From contig JBOZIK010000001.1 in NCBI GenBank assembly GCA_051453625.1, forward strand, positions 92,687,419 to 92,730,560: a DNA stretch of 43,142 nucleotides, given 5' to 3'. A model generated the notes under the pieces. The model was not told where the DNA came from, made no database searches, and saw only the letters and a list, made by a program, of their open reading frames with translations. A program made the translations under genes and the position numbers. Origin of the DNA: Welwitschia mirabilis (lineage: Eukaryota > Gnetophyta > Gnetopsida > Welwitschiales). Shown in pieces: positions 32,323 through 43,142 of this stretch (positions are counted from its first letter, which is position 1; the number at the start of each line of letters is the position of its first letter).

Positions 32323-34230
32323 ATTACTTTTTAGCATTTCTTGTAAAATATTCATTACAAATAAAAAGAGGTAGGGGAATAAGGGATGCCCTTGCCTTAG
32401 TCCATTACCTATAGAAAAGAAATCGATCTACTACTATTTACCTCTACATAGAATTTAGCTAAAACTTGCATGTCTAGCCAAAGATTAGTGATATCAGAGT
32501 TGAAGCTGGTTTTTCTTAGGATAATTCCCAAGGCTCTCTAGCTCATAGACTTATAGGATTTTGTTATGTCTTGTTTAATAAGGAGAAAGAAAAATTATAT
32601 TTTTTAACTAAATGAATAATCTCATGGATTAAAAGAATTTAGTCTTGTTGGATGAAGTTAACTTTATTCTTCAAGATCACCTTGGATAATAGGGTGTGAT
32701 ACGACCTACCATTACTTCTATGAAGATTCTATATAAGAAATTGCATATTACTATAGGTTTATAATTATTTAATATGTTGGCATCTTATTTCTTAAGGATG
32801 AAGACTACCTATGTTCTATTCATGTGAATTGGAATGTGTTTATTAGTGAAAATGTCTTGGATGACATCATGAAGGTTGTCACATATAAGAGAAAAATATG
32901 TCTTGAATAATTCTACTGGCCATTCATATGGACCCGAGGCTTTATTATTCTTCATTAATTAAATTACTGCCTACACTTTTTTTCTACTTATTAGTTTATT
33001 TAGAATTACATTTTTCTATGAAAGATTCTCTTTTTTACCTAAATAAGCTTAGGGTTATATCCTCCCATTCCCAAGTGTTCTTAAGGTATGACAACATTTT
33101 ATAGTGATTGGCTTCTTCATCTTCAAAAACTTGGTCTCTAATAGTGAGTAGCCTGATGTTGTTATCTATTCTATGTTGATTATCTAATGGAAAAAGAATT
33201 TAATATACTTATCTCCTTATTTTAGCCACTTGATTCTAGACCTTTTCCTTTAGTAAGGTTCATCATCTAAGGTTATTTCTTGTAATTTTAGGAGGCATCT
33301 ATACTCTTTGGCCATATACTTTTCCAATCTCCCCCACATTTTTGTTCTATATGAATATCTTGTAGCTCTTACTCCAATTCCATCTTGGACTTAAACTCAT
33401 CTCTGTCTTTCTATCTCTAGCCCTTAAGATAAGCTTTGAGAGTGTTTGAGCCCTTGTATAGAAGGGTGATTATTAGGATATTGTCATATAAGTTTTAGAT
33501 CTTTGCTAGTATGCTCCTTGTTTCCTCCCTCATAAGTTAATATCTCTTTATTCTGAAGGGGATCTAGGGTACATTATCATTCCAATTCTAAATTTGATTG
33601 GTCTATGACCCAAATCTATTTTATTTAGATCCCAAGCCTCAATAGTCATTTTGGTTATTTCTTTTTTGGTCAAGATTCTATAAATTCCTGGTATTATTTG
33701 GTTACCTTTGGTTCTTCTACTAAACCATAGCAATTTGCATCTTATAATTGAGATATCCGAGATATTTTTTTTTGCCATAAAGTTCCTAAGAATATTAGCT
33801 CCTTTGCTATTTCATTTTTTGCCCCTTATTTTTTCCATCTAGGGAGGCATTGGTTAAAATCCCCTACAACTATCCATTTATCTTTATTCATGACTAAGTT
33901 TTGTAGTTACTTCAACATAGAGGTTTTTTCTATGATGTTTTTTGGGCTGTACACATTCATAATAGTCTAGCCTTATTCTTTGAGGTAGATAGCTATATGG
34001 TGTTTACTAATATAGATTAATTTTGCTCCTTTTTTGTGAAAATCATGATTCCACCTAAGTTTTCTTGTGCTATTAAGGTAAATTTGTTTCATTGTTTCCT
34101 AAAATTGCCTAACCACATATTGTCATGTAGTTTCGTCTCCTGTAAATAGACTAAATTTATGTTATGCTTATTAATTAAATATTTTAGAGTCTTCTTTTTA
34201 TAGAGGGATCCTAAACCCCTGCAATTCTAA

Positions 34231-35345
34231 GAGATTCACTCCATCAAGTCTATTTTTGTCCCTTTTTGGATGCTCCTTGATATTTTTCAAAGTATCTTCA
34301 ATTATTGCTTATAGACTATTTATCATATTTTCAGCTACTTTTCTATCTCTTAGTACTTTATTACTAGGCTTACCTTTTGTATGGGTTTTAACATCATTTG
34401 GCTCATCTTTTTTTTACTTGTTTCTTAGATTGGGACATGTATCCCTCCTCTTGTAATAGGTGCTAGAATGAATTGTATTCATAATGTTTTTAAATTTTTT
34501 TCTTAGGATATACTATTATGTTCTTAAAAATTTTCTTCTTTTTTATTGTGCCAATAATTACTTTGATTATGAATTGATTTTTCACAAAAAAAGCAAGTTT
34601 CTTTATACTTATCCTCAATCTCTATTTATCTCTTCCTACATTTATTCCTTTTATGGCCTTTTTTCTCACAGTAAGTGCATTTTTTTTTTGGCCCTAACAT
34701 ATTTTGTTGGGGCATGTCTAGTCTTTCCACATGTCTCACATGTTTTTAGGAGGTTTTCGTAAGTTAAGTCTAGATTGTATGTTCTCCATTTGGACCTAAA
34801 CTTGATAGATTGAATCTCCTTTATTTTGTTAAGGCTAATCTAGACATACAATTTTTCCAGAGCTATTCTAGTTTATTTAATGATGATATTGTCTAGTTTA
34901 ATTAGTTCTTTGAATTGAGAGGTGATTCTTTTTAAGAGATCCTTCTTAAAGAACTTAAGAAAGAATCTGTGTGTTTGAATCCAGATAGGTAATTTCTTAA
35001 ATAGATATAAGTTTACTTTCATTCTTGGAGTCCATTTAGCTAGTGATAGTCCTCTTGTTCCAAAGAATCATGGACCTCTAGTAATAACTTTATCTCTATC
35101 CTATTTATTATTAAGATAAAAAAAGAACCAAACCTTTTAGCATGATAATAACCTACACTTTACTGACTCTTATTCACTTGGTATCCATCCATTCCCTAAT
35201 AAGGTCTAATCTAGATCTAAGGACTGATGAAAAAAATTATCTATCAAGATATATTGAAGTTTTTTCTTTATGTCTGAACATGCATTTTTCTGTGTATTCA
35301 AAACAAGGTTTTCCTCTTTCTTAGAGAACTAAGTCTTCTCCATTT
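34231..35345 (-). pseudogene. LINE-A ORF1: DUF4283-like domain plus two CCHC knuckles, decayed
   Basis: Minus-strand ORF1 opens at about 35345 with MEKT. A DUF4283-like domain follows: FFGTRGLSLAKWTPRMKVNL and LPIWIQTHRFF (about 35085-34960), then IALEKLYV and YNLDLTYENLLKT. Two zinc knuckles come next. The first is CETCGKTRHAPTKY (34740-34699), where the last Cys has become Tyr. The second is CTYCEKKGHKRNKC (34679-34638), perfect C-x2-C-x4-H-x4-C but shifted one frame by a poly-A run. A basic Lys/Asn/Asp-rich linker leads to ORF2. The 5' leader (35345-35600) contains a TAGGGTTTTAAAT word. The protein would bind LINE RNA. Confidence 0.8.
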
Positions 35346-35599
35346 TGAAGGGCTAGAGCCCTACCTTACAATACTACTTCAAAGCAATTTTAAAATAAGA
35401 AAAAAATACAATTAACCTTCTTAAGCACCTAAAACCTAGTTGAAACCATCCCCTTATGCACTACATCTCCCCCGAATTAAAACCACCTCTGCTAATCATG
35501 AAACATTTAAAACCCTAAATTCCACATCTCCACTTGTGAAGCTCCTAATCTATTATCCTCTTCCTAAATTTAATGCTTATTAATAACCTAAAGATAATA

Positions 35600-36120
35600 G
35601 CTACATCTTTTATATAATTATGTTATTTTATATGGGCTCAACCTATTCTAGATTTTAGATTTAACCCTTATGTTTATTGCATAAGGAGGAGTCATCCTTC
35701 TCTTAATGATTATCTAGACTTTTTTCCATAATGAGATGATAAGTAATTTGAGTCCCATCTATAAGGATTGATATTCACTTTAAGATACTTTTGTTAAAAC
35801 ATGACATTAATGTCTAAAAGGTGAATTTCCCCTTAATAAATGATGTTCTACCAATGTTAAGATATTCTTCTTTACAAGGAGGAAAAAAATTAAAGATCAA
35901 GCTCTTATGCTTTATCATAAATGCTAACATGTTTAAAGTGATTTCTTTAGGAAGGTTATTAATTGAGGGGCTAGTCATGTTGTAGTGTGTAGTGTCATAG
36001 CTTGATAATAATTTGCTTAAAGGTTATTGTATGGTTATATAAATCATTTATTCTTATCCTACTAAAAGGTAATATTCACATTTAACATTCATGAAGACTC
36101 AATCTAGATAACTTAGAAGT
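35600..36120 (-). pseudogene. possible end of the gypsy polyprotein, poorly preserved
   Basis: Minus-strand frames continue leftward from the integrase below (for example INNLPKEITLNMLAFMIKHK at about 35965-35906). No motif was matched with confidence and no LTR was located. The right edge of LINE-A's leader lies close to 35600. Confidence 0.3.
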
Positions 36121-37822
36121 CTTATAGTTTATTCCTTTTTAATATTTATATTCTTAATGATTATATTAATAAAGTATATTTCTTTATTACTAATGAGATC
36201 TCATGTATGATTAAAACATTAAAAATTATGTTTCCTAAAGAATTTAACCATGGTATTAATTTCATTAGTTTTATTTACTTTATCTTCTACCTAGTTTATA
36301 ACATAATTAACATGTATAAGAATATATTAATGACCATTTAATTTTAAAAAATACCTTATAATATTACTTGTTCAAATACTAAATGATTCACATTCTAACA
36401 TCATATTCATGAAAATTTCATATTTCTAAGAAAGTTATTTTAATTATTAGGAGCTGTTACACTTTTTAACATAGTCATGGGAATCCTTAAATAAGATTAG
36501 CAATTAAAATATACTATATAAAATATTATGAGTTGTCTTGTCTCCATTAAAATGATCTTTATTATTGCTTTTATGACACATTTGGAAACTCTCAACTTGT
36601 TGCCACTCAAGAATACATTGTCATGGAATTTCATCTTTGTAAATGCAATATAAGAATGACTTTGTCAAATGTAATTTTTAACTCTTTTAAGTAATAGTTA
36701 CTTATCCTTACTTAAGAAATTCTATTGAACATTAAATATAAAAAAATAGTTGCCAGTGTTTACATATTAATGTTCCTTTTCTTGAAACTTTATGTACATT
36801 ATGAATAACTTATTATTAGGAAAATGATCATTAAAGGTATCCTCACTATGATATTCTTTAGGTACTTCTAAATAAAATAGATTATCTAATATTATATATT
36901 CTTTGCCTCTTTTATTTAAGATGTTTAAATCAAATTCTTACATAAGTAAACATCAACACATGATTTAAACATTATTAATCTATTTGGTTGCTAAGAATTT
37001 AATAGCTGAGTGGTTTGTATAAACCCTAGTTTTAAAACTTATAAGGTAATATAAAAACTTATTAAATATAATAAATATAATAAATATAATAATTTTTTAA
37101 ATTATTATATAATTGCATTGGATTAGATATAGGGTCATAATTATGTAATAGATGACATGTAGCTTATGGCTAATATATTACCCTAGTGCAACATCTATAA
37201 TAGTATCACTAACATTACACATGAGATTAAAAGGGTAATGATAATTTAGTGCATTAAAAACAAGTGAGATAATTAATTTTTTCTTCAAAACATTAAATTA
37301 TTTTTTACATGAATCATTCCATGTAAAGGATTTATCCTTTTTTAATAATTCATATAAAGGCTTTGCAATTTTTAAGAGATCTTTGGACACATTGATAGCA
37401 ACTAATATGGCTTATGAAAACTCTTAATTTTTTTAGATTTATTAGATTTGTTAATAATGTAATAGCTTGAATCCTATTCTTTATAGTACATGGCCTAAGA
37501 CCATTCTGATTCTAAGATCAAATAACTTTTTTTATAGCTTAGTTTTGGATCCTTTTCTATGTAACATGATGATACCTTATGAAGCCTATTAAGGATTTAT
37601 CTCAAAGAATCATCATATAGTGAGAAATCATTCATAAATATTTTCATGAACTCTTCAAGCATATTTGAAAAAAAAAATGGAAAAGACGATATAACTTATT
37701 AAAATGTGGTAGATGCATTACATAACCTAAAACGCATTTGATACTATGTAATTATTTCAAAGAGGCAAAGTGAAGATGGTCTTACGTTGATTTTTAGGTG
37801 CTATAGAAAACTTCTAGAATGG
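36121..37822 (-). pseudogene. Ty3/gypsy pol: RT, RNase H end and integrase, decayed
   Basis: Minus-strand Athila/Tat-like pol, cut on the right by the 37823 gap. RT: LEEFMKIFMNDFSLYDDSL, with FMND at the catalytic box (37638-37624) in place of FMDD, then DPKLSYKKSYLILES. The RNase H end and linker read NILNKRGKEYIILDNLFYLE (about 36940-36880), close to the conserved 'ADHLSRLE' landmark, followed by FPNNKLF. Integrase: YILIHVNYVIN with Asn for the first catalytic Asp (36308-36306), TNEINTMVKFFRKHNF, and LISNKEIYFIN with Asn for the second (36188-36186). The two are 40 residues apart, as expected. Three catalytic Asp are therefore Asn. Frames shift often. Confidence 0.85.
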
Positions 37823-37922
37823 NNNNNNNNNNNNNNNNNNNNNNNNNNNNNNNNNNNNNNNNNNNNNNNNNNNNNNNNNNNNNNNNNNNNNNNNNNNNNN
37901 NNNNNNNNNNNNNNNNNNNNNN
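37823..37922. other. assembly gap (100 N)
   Basis: Placeholder gap joining gypsy RT on its left to LINE-B endonuclease on its right. The join between the two elements is not observed. Confidence 0.99.
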
Positions 37923-38925
37923 TATTCTAGTTTTTTTCCTCTATTTTTTCCCATCTGTAAAGGCACTGGTTAAAGCCCCTAATGACTATTCATTTAGCTG
38001 TATTCTCGATTAAGTTTAGTAATTCATTCAAAATTAAGGCTTTGTCTATGTTATTCTTTGGATTGTAGATATTTATTATGTTCCTACTGTTATGAATTAA
38101 TCCTACTTTCTTTTTTATTAGGATCATAATTCCCCTTGAATTTCCTTATGTTGTTGAGTTAAACCTATTCTAATGCTGATAAAAATTATTTTATCTCATA
38201 TTGTTATGCATATTTATCTTCTAGAAATAGACTAAATTTATGTTGTGTTTGCTAATTAAATCTTTTAGAGTCTTCTTTTGTAGGTAAATCCTAAACCCCT
38301 GCAATTCTAGGTGAGGCACTCCATTAGGTCTATTTTTCATCCTTCTTGAGCACTTCTTGACCTTTTTTTTAATGTATCCTTAATTATCACCTTAGAACTT
38401 TTTACCATGATGTTTGCTACTTTCCTATTTTAGTACTCTGTAGCTGGGCCTTTCTTTCATGTTAGTTTCAACATCACTTGGCTTCTCTTTGTTTATTTAT
38501 TACTTAAATTAGAAAAGATCTTCCTTCTCTTCCATTAGGTGTTGAAATGGGTTGTGACCACGATTCTATTTATCTTTCTTTTCTTTAGCATATACCATTG
38601 TGTTCTTAATCATTTTCTATTTTTCTATTTGTGCTAGTAACTACTTTAGTTATGTATTGATTTTCTATGAAAAAAAGAGGTTTCTTTCTGCTTGTCCTCG
38701 ATCTTTATTTGTCTCTTTCTACATTCTTCTCTTTTATATCCTCTTTTCCTGTAATGTATACATTTTTTCTCAATCATAACACATTTTCTTAGTGCATGTC
38801 TAGTTTTCCACATGTCCCACATGTTATTAGAATATTTTCATAAGGGATGTCTAGTTCATATGTTTCCCATTTAGATCTAAATTTGATATATTATATCTTC
38901 TTTATTTCTTCAAGATTATTCTAGG
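37923..38925 (-). pseudogene. LINE-B: fragment of a LINE-A relative (ORF1 end and endonuclease start)
   Basis: This aligns with 33826-34860 of LINE-A, same strand and order. On the minus strand: FRSKWETYELDIPYENILIT (about 38880-38830), then a first knuckle CGTCGK-TRHALRKC with one base deleted (about 38826-38785). A second knuckle follows with Tyr for its second Cys and its His (about 38760-38720). The basic linker comes next, then the endonuclease start with GFNQCL (about 37975) where LINE-A has GDFNQCL. It is cut on the left by the gap and stops abruptly on the right near 38925. Confidence 0.8.
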
Positions 38926-39385
38926 CTCAAAATCTTACCATAACTATTTTCATGCCAAAATCCATATATAAAAGTATTTTTCTAGATTGTTCTAGAATGT
39001 GATCATTTCTTGTATGAAATTGATGAGTATGGATGTTGCCCTCTTAAAACTCTCTACCATGGAGCCAAATATAAAATATTCATGTTTTCATTTATCTTAA
39101 CCTAAAAGAGTAATTTGGATATAATTATAGTCTGTGAGATTTTAAATACTTTTTAAAATAGGTTATTTATTAAAGTATTTTTTATATATGGATTTTTTAA
39201 TTTAAAAACAACAATAACCAAAATATATATTAGTAAGTATAATTGACATTTTACATTTGGATTTTGGTATGAAAATCTTACCATAACTAGTTTCATTCCA
39301 AAATGTCATTTTTTTAATTTAAAATGTCAATTATACTATTTTCATGCCAAAATCGACATTTTAAGTAAGTATAATTGATCAATTT
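38926..39385. repeat. fold-back-like repeat cluster with the 247-bp repeat inside
   Basis: Two short modules recur in both orientations. One is GTATAATTGACATTTTA (39237 on), present inverted as TAAAATGTCAATTATAC (about 39331). The other is GATTTTGGTATGAAAATC (about 39260), present inverted as ATTTTCATGCCAAAATC (about 39346 and at 38956 on). The word AAAATCTTACCATAACTA occurs on both sides of the 247-bp repeat (about 38929 and 39275). The pattern suggests a small fold-back or MITE-like element, family unknown. Confidence 0.6.
38993..39239. repeat. 247-bp dispersed repeat, copy 2
   Basis: Near-identical partner of 29418-29664, same strand, no net length change. Confidence 0.9.
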
Positions 39386-39512
39386 ATCATAATAAAAGAT
39401 ACTTAATTTATTACTTTATCATAAAATGATGTATTCTATTGTTTTTAAAATAAAATTTAATATTATATTTTTTTCAATAATAATTACAGGCCTTTAGCCA
39501 CATTTTGGAAAA

Positions 39513-40752
39513 CATGATAGAAGATGGCCATAATTCCATATAAAATAATAGTGGCAATAGAGAAATGAGGTGGAGACACATAGTAGTATCATTGGAAGAC
39601 ATATGGCATAGGCATGTGAAGGTGGTATTGGAGAAATGCAACAATAACACTAGTTGGTAAAGGAATCTGACTCTAAAGGCTATATGTTGAACTCATCATG
39701 ATGAATATTCCACCAAATACTACATCATGATCTTTACCAAACACTATAAGATCACCTCCACTAAATGCTCAATGAGAAAATATTCTACTTAATGCTAGAG
39801 AACAGAATCTTATCTACCTAATGCTACAAGACAACCTCCACCAAATGCTATAAGACAATATTCTACCTAATGCTAGATGAAGAAAATTCTACCCAAATAT
39901 ACACGCCAAGAGCTTGCAACCACCCTCATTCCATCTCTTCATATAAAAGGGCATTGAATCTTTCATTGTATTCATCTTTTGATTAGCTTATCATGGGAAA
40001 GACTTAAAGGCTAGGATGTCATGGTGCTCTAACACTCTTTATTGGGGGTGGAATGCTCCATGGATAGTTAAGGAGTTCTTCTCCTCCTCCCCATTGATGT
40101 AATGTATAATTCTTTCAAGTTTAATATAGGAATTGATTTAAGCCCTTTTATTATTAATGCACAATTTTCATTAGTATTAGTAATATTTAGGTAAGACTAA
40201 TTCTTAAGATAGGTTTGAATCTTTTATTATTAATGCATGATAAAATAGTATTAATAATATTTAGATAAAGCTTACTTAATTATTAAGTTCTTTCAAACTA
40301 TGTAAATTTTTTAATGTTACTTTCATGATTTATAGTTCCTATTATTTGATTAATCTTGTACATTTATGTTCATACTTTACATGGTTATAAAGGGCTATGA
40401 AGTATTGAGAGGACTTGATAGCTCACTAACACTTACGTGGTGGATGAGATTATGCCTCCATGTTAAGCCTTAATGACTTGATAATTGTAAGTGTATTTTA
40501 GAATACAAGAATATTTAAAGTAAAGAAGGAGAGTTGGATGAATCACTGGATTCTTGAAGTATTTCCATTCTCTTGCATTGCTAACAGAAGATCATTTTCT
40601 CTTTCTCAAACTCTAATTTCTTTTATTTGATTTTTCATTGTGAGTTAGAATAATGTGTATGTTTTGATTAATTTACCTCCTATGTCCTTATGAAAGAATG
40701 ATACTAAGTGTTTCACTTAGTTTTAAATCCAAACATTGTACTACGATTAACA
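39513..40752 (+). repeat. Ty3/gypsy 5' LTR (left boundary approximate)
   Basis: Its right edge is set by the primer-binding site at 40758, preceded by ATTAACA. A clear TATA box, TATAAAAGG, lies at 39942-39950 with GCATTG about 10 bases downstream, as in plant LTR promoters. A 76-bp imperfect repeat (TTTTATTATTAATGCA at 40146 and 40222) lies within. The left edge is uncertain: 39513 (TGATAG) is a guess because no second LTR is in the window. Confidence 0.65.
39942..39950 (+). promoter_or_regulatory. TATA box of the gypsy LTR
   Basis: TATAAAAGG on the plus strand, in an LTR upstream of a primer-binding site and gag. Transcription would start some 30 bases downstream, near 39975-39985. Confidence 0.6.
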
Positions 40753-40757
40753 GATTT

Positions 40758-40774
40758 TGGCACTGTTGTCTAGG
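40758..40774 (+). promoter_or_regulatory. gypsy primer-binding site, eroded tRNA-Asp type
   Basis: TGGCACTGTTGTCTAGG resembles the Athila/Tat-type primer site TGGCGCCGTTGCCGGGG (from memory), with 12 of 17 bases kept. Most changes are C-to-T or G-to-A at former CpGs. Confidence 0.7.
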
Positions 40775-40841
40775 ATGTATTAGAATAGTAATGTTTCAAG
40801 AGTAAAAACTATTTTTCTTATAATTTTTAATTAGACTTTGG

Positions 40842-41062
40842 TTTTCCCGTGGTGGATACTGGTCCTATTTCCAATGATACCTAAACTAGTCCTTTTCATT
40901 TTTGTTTTGTGTGTTTAGTTTTCCTTCCAATGGTTGGTACTGGTCCTCTTTCCAGTGATACCTAAACTAGTTTTTTTTGTTTTTCTGTTACGTGTTATTT
41001 TCCTTTCCTTATAGTGGTAGGTACTAGTCCTTTTCCAGTAAAACTTGAAGTGGTCAAAGTTG
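40842..41062 (+). repeat. 81-84 bp tandem repeat in the gypsy leader
   Basis: The word ACT(G/A)GTCCT recurs at 40858, 40939 and 41023. Units share TTTTCC, GGTGG(A/T)A-type and CCAGTGATACCTAAACTAG sequences. It lies between the primer-binding site and gag. It is non-coding and may belong to the packaging leader. Confidence 0.8.
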
Positions 41063-41520
41063 TTAAGTTTGATTTTTTTTAACATTTAAAACTTCATTTT
41101 TATATTAGATATTTTTGAGTTATATGTCTAACAACTCTCTTGCAAGTGCAACTGAACCTTAGATTGTGAGCTAAACCTAAAATCAAACTATAACAATTTG
41201 TGTGTTTTGTGTGTTTTATAATTTTTGTAGATTCTTTATACAATTTTTCAATTCTATTAGTTTTTATTTTTGTGAGAAATTTTATGAAAAATTAAAAAAG
41301 TTAGGTTTATTTTTCTAGGTTGAAAAAAATATAAGTTTTAGAGATTTTTGGGTTTGTGTTACTTTTTTCTCAGAACCAGTAACTCGAACCATTTCATACT
41401 TTCATTTGAAACTACTAGTGACCTCTTTGAAATTTTTACAATTGTCCTTTAAAATTATGAAAAATATAAAAAATGTGAATTTTTATCCAAAACGATTGCT
41501 CCTTTCCTTGAACTTAAATC
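41063..41520. other. gypsy 5' leader, non-coding
   Basis: AT-rich leader between the tandem repeat and the gag start. Stops in all frames and no domain seen. Confidence 0.5.
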
Positions 41521-43142
41521 ATGAGTTGGGCCCCAAATCCATTTCAAATAGTTTTCAATTATCAACCTATCTATTCTTATAGTTTCTAGAATGATAATCA
41601 ACCTAACCGAACTATAGGAGATTTCATTAGACTAAAACAAACTCTAGGGGATTACCTTTAAAATAAATCATACTAATTGCAACCCATAGATACTTGTGAT
41701 AATAGATAAACCCTTAAAGTGTAGTCTCAATTCCCTCTGTGTATAGATCAAACTCTTTACAACTTTGAACTTGAAAATCCCTATTATAAACCAAGAGAAT
41801 TTGATTCCACTTCTTTCTTCATCCCTCATGATACTCATCCTTTACCATTGTATTTACATTTATCATTTTTTAATCCACATCCTTCATTGTCATTCTTAGA
41901 TCCTTCATCATTTGATCATCACCGATCAACTTAATACAATCAATAAACCACCTCACCTTTCCTTGAAGATACATTTCAAAAATTTTTAGAAGGTAGTTTT
42001 GAATCTTCTTCTAACACTTAATAACCCTCTTTAAGTTCCTTGGAAGACACCTTTAAAATATTCATGGAAGCCCAAGAGCAAATGGATTAAAGACAAAATT
42101 AGATGAATCGAAGAAATGAGCAAGTGAACGAAAGACTTGAGAAAACAAATCAAAGACAAATAAAAATAAATTAAAGACTTGAGTAAGATATCCAACAATT
42201 AACCTAAAACACTTCTCAAGTCTTAAATGCACTAGAAGAATAAAACCTTCCTACATTCTATAAACCTATAAGCTTAAAAAACCTTGAAGGGATTAATAAA
42301 ACTAGAAGTAACAACATTTAAACCTTATTCCTTAGGAATGAGAAAGAAAGCTATGAAGAAACCAACAAATACACCCAAGAGGACCTCAAGTTTAAACATT
42401 ACTTAGAGAGTGAACAGTTGCATGAACATAGATTATAATTTGGAGTAGAATTATAAACTTCAGATGAAAATGATCAATCAATAGTAACTAAGCAAACATT
42501 TAAGGTAGAGGACAAATTTAAATACTACACATGAGAGGAAAAATTAATGAATGACATAGACAATAGAGGAATTAAACCTATCTTTTAACCTCAATATTTA
42601 TTGCCTCCACAACCTTGTGAGGAAGAATCCATTGAAAACCTTAATGAAATGGAGAGCATTAATCAAGAGCCTAAACATGATCCATCCCTTAAAAAATCTT
42701 TTTTTTAATAATCCCTTGAACCAATAATCTCATTTTCATTTTTATCTTTTGAATAAGATTTGAATCTTAATGAAGAAGAAAAATCCGTACCTTCAGAATC
42801 CCCTTCTGATACTTTCTTTTGATGATCATTTGCTTTTCATGATTTCCACTTCATCTTTGTCTTCATCCAAAAATTACATCTTGCATGATATGTTAAATAA
42901 ACAAGAATAGACCAAGAGTTGGAAAATTTCTAATTTTGAATGTATTAATTTTATTGTTAATGTTAATGTCCTTCCTAAATTTTTAGATTCATATATAAAT
43001 GTTTATAAGGATTTCATTGCATCTTTGGATGCATTATATAATGTTGATACATCATTCAATCATTGCATTTGTTATATTAAGCCTTTAAACATGTAATACC
43101 TTGGGAAAAGCCTTAAAAACTTTTTTGTTTAATTGTATTCAT
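41521..43142 (+). pseudogene. Ty3/gypsy gag, decayed and cut by the window end
   Basis: The plus-strand frame opens at ATG 41521 with MSWAPNPFQIVFNYQPIYSY, an Asn/Pro/Tyr-rich N-terminus as in Athila/Tat-like gag. DTFKIFMEAQEQMD (about 42037-42087) starts a coiled coil of Gln/Asn/Arg-rich heptads to about 42240, then LPTFYKPISLKNLEG and LRNEKESYEE (about 42330-42360). This order (helical repeat, 'LPSQP..NP'-like word, 'LRSGK'-like word) matches the part of plant gypsy gag before the protease. The following Glu/Pro/Ser-rich region (42600-42830) is broken by stops. No zinc knuckle was found. About 15 in-frame stops, many explained by C-to-T change, make it non-functional. Confidence 0.75.

Larger units (their letters stand above)
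31060..34230 (-). pseudogene. L1-type LINE ORF2 (LINE-A): endonuclease, RT, C-terminal domain, decayed
   Basis: Minus-strand ORF2. The APE-type endonuclease has VVGDFNQCLPRW (GDFN at 33864-33853) preceded by MNVYSPKN. A 76-codon frame lies at 33778-33548. RT begins with KASGPYEWPVELFKTYF and DVIQDIFTNKHIP (about 32945-32820), followed by NNYKPIVICNFLYRIF (about 32770-32720). The catalytic box is YVENT (32241-32227) where (F/Y)xDDT is expected, so both acids are altered. A tail with EIWLIF..IWCT and DIIFNNVTPS (about 31170-31100) fits the C-terminus after zf-RVT in plant LINEs. The RT is further disrupted by a perfect 34-bp duplication and a long G-run. It should nick target DNA and prime reverse transcription, but this copy is inactive. 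Confidence 0.87.

Noticed and set aside
16008-41062. Shared origin of the 82-83 bp Copia LTR repeat and the 81-84 bp gypsy leader repeat
   Set aside because: Only the period is similar. The unit sequences do not match.

Overview
The window looks like intergenic DNA from a large, AT-rich plant nuclear genome (roughly 30% GC by eye). It is packed with old, heavily mutated retrotransposons, and I see no intact host gene. Diagnostic plant features include a Copia primer-binding site complementary to initiator-Met tRNA, an eroded Athila/Tat-like Ty3/gypsy primer-binding site, L1-type LINEs with a DUF4283-like plus CCHC first ORF, and several ORFs carrying a 'REFY' domain. That domain resembles the 'putative plant transposon protein' family. 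Almost all damage is C-to-T or G-to-A: stop codons, Cys to Tyr, and catalytic Asp to Asn. This is what deamination of methylated cytosine produces. Very old elements, low GC and little removal suggest a gymnosperm; a Welwitschia-like genome would fit, but that is inference only.

Layout. 1-930 (+): end of a gypsy pol (integrase). 931-3574: AT-rich post-pol sequence with a 492-base gap. 3575-4795 (+): a G-run and a decayed REFY-domain ORF. 5838-6490: an unassigned transcript-like or LTR-like block. 6891-7700 (-): the only CpG-rich, gene-like fragment. 10350-15360 (-): an L1-type LINE (LINE-C). 15400-15550: a coding-like 51-bp triplication.

15814-28928 (-): the most interesting part, a Copia-type array of LTR, internal region, assembly gap, second internal region, LTR. 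It is flanked by nearly matching 5-bp target duplications (AATAC/AACAC). Each internal region has a gag with two zinc knuckles, a spacer filled with an AAGATGTCT-like motif, and a REFY-domain ORF with a Pro/Ser-rich and acidic tail. The left unit is free of gaps and has no protease, integrase, reverse transcriptase or RNase H.

29418-29664: a repeat shared at high identity with 38993-39239. 29900-35345 (-): an unrecognised ORF, then a second LINE (LINE-A) with a poly-G tract and a perfect 34-bp duplication. 35600-37822 (-): gypsy RT, RNase H and integrase. 37923-38925 (-): a third LINE fragment (LINE-B), a relative of LINE-A. 38926-39385: fold-back-like repeats. About 39513-43142 (+): a gypsy LTR, primer-binding site, repeated leader and gag running off the window.

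None of these ORFs is intact, so the 'genes' work together only historically, as parts of mobile elements. All domain assignments are read by eye from broken reading frames. Assembly gaps are at 2439-2448, 2723-3214, 13450-13460, 13746-13755, 22254-22353, 22777-23503, 23924-24023 and 37823-37922. Three of these are exactly 100 N, probably placeholders of unknown size.
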